Notes: generated by a model not told the origin, from the sequence alone. A stretch of DNA of 64,000 bases from Gordonia paraffinivorans NBRC 108238 (GCF_000344155.1 NZ_BAOQ01000036.1:1-64000), one strand, 5' to 3'; positions 16,852 through 25,780 are shown, counted from the first letter of the stretch. Numbers and translations are program-made.

Positions 16852-18456
16852 ATGACCGCCAGCACCGAAGCCGCCACCGATCTGACCGCCGAGCCGTACC
16901 GCTCGCGCCGTAATCACTGGAACAACCAGGTTCACCGCCACGCGTTCATGACGCCGGACAAGGTGGCCATCACCTACCGGGATCAGCACACCACCTGGAA
17001 GCAGCTCGACGACCGGGCGCGCGCCTTCGGCGCCGCACTGCACCGGCTGGGTGTCCAGTTCGGTGACCGCGTCCTGATGGCGCTGCTCAACCGCACCGAA
17101 TACATCGAGGCAGTCCTCGGAGCGACGCAGATCGGGGCGATCCCCGTCCCAGTGAACATCCGCATGAGCCCGGCGGAGGTCGCCTACCTGGTCTCCGACA
17201 GCGGGGCCAAGGTGATCGTCACCGAGAAACTGCTCGCGCCGCTCGCCGACGCGGTGGCCGCGTCCACCGGCGCGCTGGAGACGTTGATCGTCGTCGACGG
17301 CAGCGACAACCCGAACCACCTGGAGTACGAGAGCCTGCTGGCACCGGGCGACGCGGACCTGCCGCTGGTCGATGTCCCGGAGGACACCGTCGCGGCCATC
17401 ATGTACACCTCGGGCACCACCGGAAAGCCCAAGGGCGCCATGCTGACCCATCTGAACTTCCAGGCGCAGGCGGTCACCACCATGGCCACCACCGCCGCCG
17501 CGGACTCCGACGACGTCTCCTCGGTGGTCCCGCCGATCTTCCACATCGCGGGACTCGCGGCGTTCGCACCTGTCTTCTATCGCGGGATCCGGGCGGTCAT
17601 CCACCCGCTCGGGGCGTTCGACCCGGACGAGATGCTCGACACGCTCGAACGGGAGGGCACCACATCGGTGTTCATGGTCCCCGCGCAATGGCAGGCGGTC
17701 TGCGCCGCCCAGAAGGCACGCCCCCGCAAGCTCCGTCTCCGCAACATCAGCTGGGGCGCGGCGCCGGCGTCGGACACGGTGCTCAACGCGATGAGCGAAG
17801 CCTTCCCCGAGGCGGCCAACATGACCGCATTCGGACAGACGGAGATGTCACCGGTGACGTGCATCCTCGAGGGCAAGGACGCCCTGCGAAAGCAGGGATC
17901 GATCGGCAAGGTCGTGCCGGCGGTGACCGCGCGCATCGTCGATCCGCTGATGAACGACGTCAAACCCGGCGAGGTGGGGGAGATCGTCTACCGTGGCCCC
18001 AACCTGATGAAGGGCTACTGGAACAAGCCCGAGGAGACCGCAGAGGCGTTCCGCGGCGGCTGGTTCCACTCCGGCGACCTGGTCCGGCAGGACGAGGAGG
18101 GCTTCCTCTACGTCGTCGACCGCGCCAAGGACATGATCATCTCCGGCGGCGAGAACATCTACTGCGCCGAAGTCGAGAACGTCCTGTACGGCCATCCCAA
18201 GATCGCCGAGGCGGCGATCATCGGCCGCGCCCACGAGAAGTGGGGCGAGGTGCCGGTCGCCGTCGTGGTGCTGGCCGAAGGCGTCGAAGACCTGAGCCTC
18301 GAGGAGCTCGAACCGTACCTCAACGAGAACCTCGCGCGGTTCAAGCATCCGAAGGACCTGGTCATCATCGACGAACTTCCCCGCAACGCCGGCGGCAAGG
18401 TCGTCAAACCCAAGTTGCGCGAGCGCTTCGGCAGCAAGGACGCGGGCCTGCACTGA
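16852..18456 (+). CDS. fadD5: FadD5-like fatty-acyl-CoA/AMP ligase
   Basis: 534 residues from ATG 16852. It activates a carboxylic acid with ATP and joins it to CoA. The phosphate loop is YTSGTTGKPKG near residue 183. The adenine motif lies around FGQTEMSPVT, the hinge region at SGDLVRQDEEGFLYVVDR, and the C-terminal catalytic Lys in NAGGKVVKP. Length and motifs fit bacterial long-chain acyl-CoA synthetases, and the SRRNHWNNQVHRHA start resembles FadD5. A strong hairpin follows at 18472-18508. Context (FadR-type regulator, alkane hydroxylase elsewhere in the window) suits lipid catabolism. The ATG at 16852 is preferred to the in-frame ATG at 16771. Confidence 0.88.
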   Translation: MTASTEAATDLTAEPYRSRRNHWNNQVHRHAFMTPDKVAITYRDQHTTWKQLDDRARAFGAALHRLGVQFGDRVLMALLNRTEYIEAVLGATQIGAIPVPVNIRMSPAEVAYLVSDSGAKVIVTEKLLAPLADAVAASTGALETLIVVDGSDNPNHLEYESLLAPGDADLPLVDVPEDTVAAIMYTSGTTGKPKGAMLTHLNFQAQAVTTMATTAAADSDDVSSVVPPIFHIAGLAAFAPVFYRGIRAVIHPLGAFDPDEMLDTLEREGTTSVFMVPAQWQAVCAAQKARPRKLRLRNISWGAAPASDTVLNAMSEAFPEAANMTAFGQTEMSPVTCILEGKDALRKQGSIGKVVPAVTARIVDPLMNDVKPGEVGEIVYRGPNLMKGYWNKPEETAEAFRGGWFHSGDLVRQDEEGFLYVVDRAKDMIISGGENIYCAEVENVLYGHPKIAEAAIIGRAHEKWGEVPVAVVVLAEGVEDLSLEELEPYLNENLARFKHPKDLVIIDELPRNAGGKVVKPKLRERFGSKDAGLH

Positions 18457-18471
18457 CGCGCCTGATCGTCA

Positions 18472-18508
18472 GCCGGTCGCGATCTCCGTATGGGAGGTCG
18501 CGACCGGC
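18472..18508 (+). terminator. Terminator hairpin after fadD5
   Basis: GCCGGTCGCGA (18472-18482) pairs perfectly with TCGCGACCGGC (18498-18508), and the loop ends (CTCC/GGAG) can extend the stem. It begins 15 bases after the fadD5 stop and is followed by CTCGTTGTG. Confidence 0.75.
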
Positions 18509-18636
18509 CTCGTTGTGAGCCCGCCCGGCGGCAAGGAGTCGCACGACCTCGATCGAACCCGCCGGTGCACAGCGACTTTCGACGTTCCACCTCGATGCGA
18601 CGTTGTGGATGAGCCCTGATATTCGCTCCGCTCCGC

Positions 18637-18727
18637 TACACCGACCTTCAGAACGCATCACCCCGGCCGAACTCGCGCTGTATGCAGCGCTACTCGACCA
18701 CGCCTACCCGAACTGAGGCGCCGACCG
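18637..18727 (+). repeat. Relic of a DUF222/HNH gene 3' end
   Basis: This stretch copies the last codons of the DUF222/HNH gene at 54658-56280. CCGGCCGAACTCGCGCTGTA and CGACCACGCCTACCCGAACT plus the following TGAGGCGCCG are identical in both (here 18664-18723, there 56228-56287), with two differences between the blocks. A two-base insertion near 18655 breaks the frame that encodes YTDLQ in the intact gene. Nothing upstream encodes the rest of a DUF222 protein, so this is a decayed remnant or a recombination footprint of about 90 bases. Confidence 0.8.
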
Positions 18728-18768
18728 AGTCCGGAAAGCCGCTCCCGGCAGCAGCGGCCTGACGGCCG

Positions 18769-19425
18769 CTACTTCTTGGGTTTCTTGGCGGCCGCGAGCT
18801 GACGTCCCTGGCGTCGATAGCGCCAGATGAAGTAGCCGACGAGGGCGAACACGATGACGCCGACGATCACACCCCACAACGAGGCCGCCCGGAATCCTGG
18901 GGCCTCGACGTCGAAGATGCGTTCGCCCGCGTGCGCACCGTTGCCGCCGCCGGCGACGACGGCCAGCGTCAGGAGGTTCGGGATCGCGGCGAGAACGCCC
19001 AGCACGGCGAAGGCAATCGTCGGGATGTTCCTCAGCCGACTGCGGTTCAGGAACGAGAGGGTGAAGAAGAGCAGCGGCAGGAACGTGCAGACGAAACCGA
19101 TGACCAGGCCGGTCCACACCCCGCTCGCCATGGAGCCGTTGACGCGCCGCCCGATCTGTCCGGCCCACCACCGCGGCAGGAAGGCCTCGAGGATGAAGTA
19201 GGTGACCACCAGCAACGCGGCGATGACGAGGCCGATGACGACCTTCTTGACGAGAGCGTTCGCGCGCTCGCCGGCCGTCGGCTTGGGTGGGGTGTCGGTG
19301 ACAGCGCCCCCGGCAGGCGTCGACCCCGGAAGGGTCGACGACGGCTGCGCCGGATCGGTGTGCGGCATCGGAGGCGTGGGCCCGCCCGGTTCCGACTGGG
19401 GTGCCGAGAACTGCTCGTTGCTCAT
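18769..19425 (-). CDS. Hypothetical multi-pass membrane protein
   Basis: 218 residues. A Pro/Ser/Thr-rich cytoplasmic N-terminus of about 55 residues precedes four or five hydrophobic segments: VVIGLVIAALLVVTYFIL, a pair spanning TGLVIGFVCTFLPLLFF, IPTIAFAVLGVLAAI and GVIVGVIVFALVGYFIW. The C-terminus is strongly basic (RYRRQGRQLAAAKKPKK). There is no enzymatic motif, and the family is not recognised. It is followed on the right by the glutathione peroxidase gene in the same orientation but 83 bases away. Confidence 0.75.
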   Translation of the reverse strand: MSNEQFSAPQSEPGGPTPPMPHTDPAQPSSTLPGSTPAGGAVTDTPPKPTAGERANALVKKVVIGLVIAALLVVTYFILEAFLPRWWAGQIGRRVNGSMASGVWTGLVIGFVCTFLPLLFFTLSFLNRSRLRNIPTIAFAVLGVLAAIPNLLTLAVVAGGGNGAHAGERIFDVEAPGFRAASLWGVIVGVIVFALVGYFIWRYRRQGRQLAAAKKPKK

Positions 19426-19508
19426 GCGCCCGAGTGTAGGCGCGATTCGCGACCCTTCAGCTGTGTCGCCGGTTTCCGGGCGTCACGCCGGAGTGTCGCC
19501 CGGATCCG

Positions 19509-19985
19509 TCACAGCACCTGCTCGATGGCCCCGGTCAGTTTCTCGGGCTTGGTCGCGGGAGCGAACCGCCCGACGACCTGGCCGTCGCGGTCCACCAGGA
19601 ACTTGGTGAAGTTCCATTTGATCCGGCCGCCGAGGATCCCCGACTTCTGGGCGCGCAGCCACTCGAACAGCGGGTGGGCATTCGAGCCGTTCACCTCGAC
19701 CTTGGCGAACATCGGAAAGGTGACGTCGTAGGTGAGGGAGCAGAAGTTCTTGATCTCCTCCGCGTCGCCGGGTTCCTGGTGGGCGAACTGGTCGCACGGG
19801 AAGCCCAGGACATGGAGACCGCGGACGGAGTACTTGCGGTGCAGCGCCTCGAGACCCTCATATTGCGGGGTGAAGCCGCACTTCGACGCGGTGTTCACGA
19901 TGAGGAGGGGATCGCCGCGGAAATCCGAGAGTGAGACCGGATTGCCGTCGATGTCGGTGGCGGTGAAATCGAACGCGGAAGTCAT
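19509..19985 (-). CDS. Glutathione peroxidase family protein (Cys type)
   Basis: 158 residues, full length for bacterial GPx. The active-site cysteine lies in NTASKCGFT, where animal enzymes have selenocysteine. Gln and Trp of the catalytic tetrad are represented by the GFPCDQF and IKWNFTKFLVD segments. Actinobacteria lack glutathione, so thioredoxin or mycothiol-linked reductants are the probable electron donors (inference). The enzyme reduces peroxides, including lipid hydroperoxides. It stands 15 bases upstream of the stop end of the oxidoreductase pair at 20001-21310, all on the minus strand. Confidence 0.92.
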   Translation of the reverse strand: MTSAFDFTATDIDGNPVSLSDFRGDPLLIVNTASKCGFTPQYEGLEALHRKYSVRGLHVLGFPCDQFAHQEPGDAEEIKNFCSLTYDVTFPMFAKVEVNGSNAHPLFEWLRAQKSGILGGRIKWNFTKFLVDRDGQVVGRFAPATKPEKLTGAIEQVL

Positions 19986-20000
19986 GACGGCAACGCTACG

Positions 20001-20717
20001 TCAGTCCCCGAAGCGCTCCAGGCGGATTCGGTTCTGCTGGTGGCCGGCCTCGACCATCCAGGCCGCACACGCCTCCACGAACCCGTTGGGACCGCAGATG
20101 TACACGGTGGGCTCCGACGACGGAGGGAGTGTCAGTCTGGCGAGTTCGGCCGCATCGAGCCGGCCCGCCGGCCGTGGCGAGCCCGCGGGCGCGACACGGC
20201 TGTGCACCACGTGCACGTCCATCCGGCGATGCTCGGTGAGAAGCCTCAGCTCGTCGCGGTAGTACACGTCGTCGGGCGTGCGAACCGAGTACACCAGGGA
20301 GAACGGCGTCTGCGGGGCCTCGATCTCGCGCGCGCGGATCATCGACATCAGCGGCGCCACACCCGATCCGCCGCCGATCAGCTGGACCGGACGGTCATCT
20401 CCGGACGCCCAGGTGAACCACCATCCGTGCGGTCCGCTGATCTCCAGCGGATCCCCGACCTCCACCACATCGCACAGGTAGGGCGACACCTCGCCGTCGT
20501 CAACGCGCTCGACGGTGACCTCGATGCTCCTCGGCTCCCTCTTGTCCGACACCGAATAGGTCCGGGCCGTCGAATAGCCGTCCTCCGCGGTGAGCCTGAT
20601 GTCGATGTGCTGCCCCGGCAGAACGTGGAGGTCGGTGTCCAGCCGGAGCCGGAGGGTGCGAGCGGACGGGGTGATGTCGGCGACCGCGGTCACCGTCGTG
20701 AGCAGCCAGCCGGTCAC
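20001..20717 (-). CDS. FAD/NAD(P)-binding oxidoreductase paired with a molybdoenzyme
   Basis: 238 residues from GTG 20717, overlapping the molybdoenzyme stop by GTGA. A ferredoxin-NADP reductase fold: FAD binding at RTYSVSD (the RxYS motif), the nucleotide-binding LIGGGSGVAPLMSMIR, then VYSVRTPDDVYYRDEL and the C-terminal YICGPNGFV. There is no 2Fe-2S cysteine cluster, so electrons would pass from NAD(P)H to FAD and then directly to a partner. Tight coupling with 20714-21310 suggests that the molybdoenzyme is that partner. The long upstream extension was rejected because it lies inside the molybdoenzyme gene. Confidence 0.85.
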   Translation of the reverse strand: MTGWLLTTVTAVADITPSARTLRLRLDTDLHVLPGQHIDIRLTAEDGYSTARTYSVSDKREPRSIEVTVERVDDGEVSPYLCDVVEVGDPLEISGPHGWWFTWASGDDRPVQLIGGGSGVAPLMSMIRAREIEAPQTPFSLVYSVRTPDDVYYRDELRLLTEHRRMDVHVVHSRVAPAGSPRPAGRLDAAELARLTLPPSSEPTVYICGPNGFVEACAAWMVEAGHQQNRIRLERFGD

Positions 20718-21310
20718 GAGTACCGCTGCTCGCGCCAGGGATCGCCGTACATGTGGTACCCGCGTTCCTCCCAGAATCCCGGGGTGTCCTGGGTCATGAA
20801 GCGAAGGCGCCGCACCCATTTTGCGCTCTTCCAGAAGTACAGATGGGGCACGAGGAGCCGTGCCGGCCCGCCGTGTTCGGGGGCGAGCGGCTCCCCGTCG
20901 TAGGTGTCGGCGATCCACCCGCGCCCACCGACGAGATCGGCGAGCGGGACGTTGGTGGTGTAGCCGCCGTGGCAGTGCGCCATCACGTACGGCGCCGGCT
21001 CGAAGGGCAGCACCGACAACAGGGTGTCGAACGAGACCCCGCGCCACCGCGTGCCGAACTTGGACCACCGGGTCACGCAGTGGATGTCGGTGGTCACGTC
21101 GTCGTGGGGCAGTGCCCGGAACTCCTCCCAGGACAACGTCTTCGCGCGATGGTCCGCGGACTGGACCGCCAGCGACCACTTCTCGAGCGGGATCGACGGC
21201 GTCGGCTCCGCCGAGAGGACCGGGAAGTCCAGTGTCGTGTACTGCCCGGGCGGCAGCCGCCTGGACTCGCGGTCACGACGGCCCACGAACCCTCTGTTGA
21301 CGATCGCCAT
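20714..21310 (-). CDS. Molybdopterin-dependent sulfite-oxidase-like oxidoreductase
   Basis: 198 residues from ATG 21310. It belongs to the sulfite oxidase/MsrP (YedY) fold. The Mo-ligating cysteine is in DIHCVTRWSKFGTRWRGV, and the cofactor-contact segments AHCHGGYTTNVPLADL and PARLLVPHLYFWKSAKWV are recognisable. It lacks a twin-arginine signal, so it is probably cytoplasmic, unlike MsrP. The partner flavin reductase overlaps its stop. The two probably form an NAD(P)H-linked reductase of unknown substrate; sulfoxides are one possibility by family analogy. Confidence 0.88.
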   Translation of the reverse strand: MAIVNRGFVGRRDRESRRLPPGQYTTLDFPVLSAEPTPSIPLEKWSLAVQSADHRAKTLSWEEFRALPHDDVTTDIHCVTRWSKFGTRWRGVSFDTLLSVLPFEPAPYVMAHCHGGYTTNVPLADLVGGRGWIADTYDGEPLAPEHGGPARLLVPHLYFWKSAKWVRRLRFMTQDTPGFWEERGYHMYGDPWREQRYS

Positions 21311-21577
21311 GTGGACCGAGTGTACGGGCGTCGGGAGATCTGGCACCGCAGTCCGCCGCCCCGGATACCTGGAGGCGGCCTCGGCCTGCGGAAACGCGGT
21401 GACCACCTCCTGCCTGTGGCGGGAACCGGGGGACTGGTGTGGGTCGGGCTGGTCGCGGTCGCGGTGCCCGCCGTCGAGGTCACCGGTTTCCGACGCCGCG
21501 ACATCCCCTGACACGACGAACGCGTTGCGCTTGCGCCCGGTTGGCGAGCTCGAGCGCAACGCGATCGGTCGGGTGAC

Positions 21578-22444
21578 TCAGTTCTGGCCGAGTGCTGCGG
21601 CGAGGCGACGCCACTGCTCGCGCGGGAAGCCCTTGAAGTCCGCCTGCAGGACCTGCACGCACACGTGATCGGCACCGGCCGAACGGTGTTCGTCGATGCG
21701 CGAGAGGATCGCCTGCTCGTCGCCCCAGGCGATGAGGGCGTCGAAGAGGCGGTCGCTCACCGAGCTCAGGTCGTCGTCGGTGAATCCGAGGCGCCGGAGG
21801 TTGTTGGCGTAGTTGGGCATCGCGAGATAACCCGTCAGCCACTTGACGCCGATCGCCCGCGCCTCCTCACGGTCGGAGGCGAAGATCGCGGTCTGCTCGG
21901 GAGCGAGGAGTGGTCCGGCGCCGAGGGTCTCGCGCGCGGTCGCCGTGTGGTCCGGCGTCACCAGGTACGGGTGGGCGCCCCTGGTGCGGTCGGCCGCGAG
22001 CTGCAGCATCTTGGGTCCCAGCGCCGCCAGCACCCGGCTGTCGGCCGGCACGGGTGTGGGTGCGGCGTCGAGACCGTCGAGGAATGCGCGCGTGGTCGCC
22101 AGCGGCTTCTTGTATGTGCCCGGGCCCTTCTGGTCGATCAGCGGCGCATGGCTGATGCCGAGGCCGAGAAGGAACCGGGGTCCGTACTCGCCGGTGAACT
22201 CCGCGTGCGCCGCGGCGACGTCGGCCGGTTCGTGCATCCACATGTTGAGGATGCCGGTGGCGACGATCGCCTGCTTGGTGGCGCCGAGCAGGTTGCGCAC
22301 GGAATCGAGCACCGGACCGCCGACGTCGGGGATCCAGAGTGCGGTGAAACCGAGCTCGTCGAGCTCTGCGGCGGCCTCCGCGGCCTCCCCGGCGTCTCCG
22401 TAACGTAGTGGCGAACTCCAGATTCCTACCCCGTCGAGATTCAT
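21578..22444 (-). CDS. F420-dependent LLM-class oxidoreductase
   Basis: 288 residues with a luciferase-like TIM barrel: GVGIWSSPLRYGD at the start, ELGFTALWIPD, and LGLGISHAPLIDQ in the middle. The layout fits the TIGR03620-type F420 enzymes that are abundant in mycobacteria and relatives, which use the deazaflavin F420 rather than FMN. The substrate is unknown. It ends 268 bases from the molybdoenzyme start and lies 29 bases downstream of the membrane protein gene, so it may be cotranscribed with that gene. Confidence 0.88.
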   Translation of the reverse strand: MNLDGVGIWSSPLRYGDAGEAAEAAAELDELGFTALWIPDVGGPVLDSVRNLLGATKQAIVATGILNMWMHEPADVAAAHAEFTGEYGPRFLLGLGISHAPLIDQKGPGTYKKPLATTRAFLDGLDAAPTPVPADSRVLAALGPKMLQLAADRTRGAHPYLVTPDHTATARETLGAGPLLAPEQTAIFASDREEARAIGVKWLTGYLAMPNYANNLRRLGFTDDDLSSVSDRLFDALIAWGDEQAILSRIDEHRSAGADHVCVQVLQADFKGFPREQWRRLAAALGQN

Positions 22445-22472
22445 GTCACCGACCTTACCGACCGGACGGCGC

Positions 22473-23390
22473 TCAGTTCGACGCCGAGTCCGGGGGCGGG
22501 GGAGGGCTCGACGCCCGGGGCGGCGCCGTCTGCGCGAGGCATTGGTCCATCGCGGCGGTGACTTTGCGGTAGATGTTGATCGCGACGATCCCGACGACGA
22601 TCAGCACGATCCCCGCCGTCGTGTTCAACGAGTCGGTGACCAGTCCCGCGATGCCGATCGCGAGGACGTACATCGGCACCCAATCGAACACGTGCAGAAC
22701 GGAAGTCGGCTTGTCGTCGTCGGACAGCCAGCCCCCGCGCACCGCCGCGCGGTAGGAGGCGTAGTCCGGGTAGAACTCGGTGAACGAGATCGCGAAGATC
22801 AGGCCGCCGATCTGGATGATCCAGCCGGTCCAGAAGTTGTTCGCATCGTCGAGCACGGCATCGCCGTAGGCCCCCGACACCGCGCCGACACCGAAGCCGA
22901 TGACCCAGGCCCACGTGATGACGTAGTTGATCCGCAGGAACAGGGGACTGTCCCAGAACTCCTCGGGGGTGTCCTCCTTGGCGTACTGCAGGGTGAACGG
23001 CTGGCGGATCAGGATGGAGCCGAGGGCGAATGCGACGAGGGCTATGTTGGTCATCTCGCCGCCCCACTTCTCCAGCCACTCGATGATGCCTTGCGACGCG
23101 AAGAGGGCGAGCAGCGCCATGACGCCGAAGTAGACGACGTCGAAGACCTCGAGGAGTTTGATGCTCGTGCCGCGCTTGTGCGTGCCGATAACCAGCAGGA
23201 GCGACAGCGCGAAAGCCGATGCGGCGGCTTCCTCGAAGCGCCCGGGCCCGGTGAGCAGAGCCATGAGGATCCACGGCGACATGCCCGCGAAGGGGGAGTT
23301 CAGGAACTGGCTCAACGCGTGACGCGCTTTCGAGCCCCGCGTGGTGTCCGCGTTCGACGAACCGGCCGAGTTGTCGCGCTCAGTGGTCAT
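22473..23390 (-). CDS. Hypothetical integral membrane protein
   Basis: 305 residues from ATG 23390. After a hydrophilic N-terminus of about 30 residues there are seven to eight hydrophobic segments, among them MSPWILMALLTG, a long ASAFALSLLLVIG, FGVMALLALFASQGI, NFWTGWIIQIGGLIFAISF and IAGIVLIVVGIVAI-like stretches. It ends in a Pro/Ser-rich tail. The DYASYRAAVRGGWLSDDD loop is hydrophilic. No transporter signature is recognised. It sits 29 bases upstream of the F420 enzyme on the same strand and is divergent from the GGDEF/EAL gene. Confidence 0.8.
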   Translation of the reverse strand: MTTERDNSAGSSNADTTRGSKARHALSQFLNSPFAGMSPWILMALLTGPGRFEEAAASAFALSLLLVIGTHKRGTSIKLLEVFDVVYFGVMALLALFASQGIIEWLEKWGGEMTNIALVAFALGSILIRQPFTLQYAKEDTPEEFWDSPLFLRINYVITWAWVIGFGVGAVSGAYGDAVLDDANNFWTGWIIQIGGLIFAISFTEFYPDYASYRAAVRGGWLSDDDKPTSVLHVFDWVPMYVLAIGIAGLVTDSLNTTAGIVLIVVGIVAINIYRKVTAAMDQCLAQTAPPRASSPPPPPDSASN

Positions 23391-23596
23391 ATCTCGAATT
23401 GTGAGGTCGGGACGTGCATCGGTGCAGTGAACCGAGTGATTTGTGCCGATTGTTCCCCCGTATGTGCGACGCAGCGGCGGAATCGGGCCGACGGATGTGG
23501 TGTTTGCGTCGAGATTCGGCCGCGAAGGCGTTTCGTCGCCGTCACCCGCGTCGCGTGAGGGAACATGGACACCCGACGCACGGGGCGGGGGGAGGG

Positions 23597-25780
23597 ATGG
23601 AATCGGTGCCGGATTCGACACGCGGGGGCGACGGGCGTGAGGTCGTCGAGAGAGACGTCACGTCCGTGCCTCCTGCCGGAGACGCGGCGGTGGCCGAGCG
23701 GTACCGTCTGCTCCTCGATCTGAGTCCCGATGCCATGGCCGTCCATCAGGACGGGAAGATCGTCTACGTCAACTCCGCGGCGCTCGACTTCGCGCGCGTC
23801 AGTTCCCCACACGAGTTGTTGGGCCATCCCATCACCGATTTCGTCCACCCCGACGAGATCCCCCGGATGATCGAGCGCCTCGTCGGCATCGGCGACGAGA
23901 CCGGTGCGACGACATCGCCCGAGGAGATGACGATGCTCGACGCCGCCGGCGTGCCCAGGCCGATGGAGGTCACGTCGGTGCGAACCCTGTGGCTCGACGA
24001 ACCCGCCTATCTGGTGATCCTGCGCGACGTCATCTCGCGCAAGGCCATCAGATCCGCCGCCGCCGAGCCGGCGCCGGCACCATTGCTCGACCGGCTGAGG
24101 ACTCTCCTCGGCGGCCTGATCCAACCCGTGCTCGTGGTCGGCGAGGACGGCGGGATCGAGCTCGCGAACCCGGCCGCCGAGACGATGTTCGGGCCGCGGT
24201 GTGCGCCCGGCGAATCGATCGCCGATCTGCCGTTGCGGTTCGTCGACGGGGAGTCCCCGGTCACCCAGTGCCTGGAGAGCCGCTCCGCGGTCACCGATGC
24301 GACGGCCGAGATCACCACGCAGGCCGGCCGGCGATGGCTGTCGTGCAGTTGCCGTCTCATCGAGGATGCCGACGCCCACCCGATTGCGGTGGTGTCCTTC
24401 GTCGACGTCACCGAGCGGTACCGGGAGCGAACACGCCTGGCCTGGGATGCGGTCCACGATCCGCTCACGCAGCTGTACAACCGGGCGGGCATCCTCGATC
24501 GCCTCGACGCGCAGATCGCCGAGCTCAGCGCCGACGGCGACCCGGCGTGCGTGACGATCTATTACATCGACCTCGACAGCTTCCAACTCGTCAACGACTC
24601 CCTCGGCCATGCGGTGGGCGACGAGGTGCTGCACACCGTCGCCCGGCGACTGGCCGCGGTGACACCCGAGTCGGGTGCGGTGGGAAGGATCGGCGGTGAC
24701 GAATTCGTGCTGGTGGCCAAACATTCGACGGAGGATTCCGCATCCGACATCGACCGGCAGATCGACGCCGTGCGTACCGCGATCGATCAGCCTGTGCCGG
24801 TGAGCATCCGGGCGCAACCGCTGACGATCCGCGCCAGCATCGGGGTCGCGACCCTCGACAAGGGCGACACCGCCACCCCGACCGATCTGCTGCGCGACGC
24901 CGACATCGCTCTCGGCGAGGCACGCAAGGCGTCGCGGGTTCCGTACGTGCACTTCCGCGTTCAGCACCGGGAGCAACTACAGCGCAGACAGCGGATCGAG
25001 GAAGAGTTGCGTCGGGCCCTCGACTCGGACACCGGGCAACTCGAGATCCATTACCAACCCATCGTGTCGACGGCTTCCGGCGCCCTCGTCGCCCTCGAGG
25101 CCCTCCTGCGGTGGAACCACCCGGAGCTCGGCCCGATCTCGCCGACCGAGTTCATCCCTCTCGCAGAACGATCCACGCTGATCGACGCGCTGGGCGCCCA
25201 CGTGCTGGAGACGGCATCGGCGGAGGTCGGCGCGATCGCCGAGCTGCGCCCGGTCATGCTGAGCGTCAATGTCTCCCGTCGAGAGCTCGACCACGGCGAC
25301 TTCCTCGACCGCCTCCGCCGGGTGGTCACGCGCGGACCGCGACCCGCCGAGTCGTTGTGCCTGGAGATCACCGAGAGCGCGATCGCGCCGATCGACCGGG
25401 ATCTGCTCGACCTGCTCGCAGGCATCCGCGCGCTGGGCGTCCGGATCTCACTCGACGACTTCGGCACGGGCGCTTCCACACTCAGCGAGCTGTACCGGAT
25501 GCCGGTGGAGATCATGAAGACCGCGAAGGGCTTCGTCGACGCTCTCCGGGAGGGACCCAATGCCCGCAGGATCCTGTCCGGGATCGTCGGCGTGGCGCAC
25601 TCGGTCGGCGTCCGCGTCGTCGCCGAGGGCATCGAAACCGCCGAGCAGGCGGGGATCATCGCCGAGGTGGGATGCGACTACGGGCAGGGCTTCCACTACG
25701 GCCGCCCGCTCCCGTTGGGCGAGATCATGGCCGACGGACCGCTCATCGCCACCGGGCCTCTCGTCTCCGAACAGACCTGA
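23597..25780 (+). CDS. PAS-PAS-GGDEF-EAL cyclic-di-GMP protein
   Basis: 727 residues from ATG 23597, behind a GGGGGGAGGG ribosome-binding site. Two PAS domains occupy about residues 35-150 and 160-280. The GGDEF domain has the intact signature RIGGDEFVLV, preceded by YIDLDSFQLVNDS. The EAL domain carries EALLRW, LEITES, LDDFGTG and the late ETAEQ. Both catalytic signatures look complete, so synthesis and breakdown of cyclic di-GMP are both possible, with PAS-bound ligand as the switch. There is no membrane segment, so it is cytosolic. It is monocistronic and divergent from the membrane protein gene. Confidence 0.93.
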   Translation: MESVPDSTRGGDGREVVERDVTSVPPAGDAAVAERYRLLLDLSPDAMAVHQDGKIVYVNSAALDFARVSSPHELLGHPITDFVHPDEIPRMIERLVGIGDETGATTSPEEMTMLDAAGVPRPMEVTSVRTLWLDEPAYLVILRDVISRKAIRSAAAEPAPAPLLDRLRTLLGGLIQPVLVVGEDGGIELANPAAETMFGPRCAPGESIADLPLRFVDGESPVTQCLESRSAVTDATAEITTQAGRRWLSCSCRLIEDADAHPIAVVSFVDVTERYRERTRLAWDAVHDPLTQLYNRAGILDRLDAQIAELSADGDPACVTIYYIDLDSFQLVNDSLGHAVGDEVLHTVARRLAAVTPESGAVGRIGGDEFVLVAKHSTEDSASDIDRQIDAVRTAIDQPVPVSIRAQPLTIRASIGVATLDKGDTATPTDLLRDADIALGEARKASRVPYVHFRVQHREQLQRRQRIEEELRRALDSDTGQLEIHYQPIVSTASGALVALEALLRWNHPELGPISPTEFIPLAERSTLIDALGAHVLETASAEVGAIAELRPVMLSVNVSRRELDHGDFLDRLRRVVTRGPRPAESLCLEITESAIAPIDRDLLDLLAGIRALGVRISLDDFGTGASTLSELYRMPVEIMKTAKGFVDALREGPNARRILSGIVGVAHSVGVRVVAEGIETAEQAGIIAEVGCDYGQGFHYGRPLPLGEIMADGPLIATGPLVSEQT

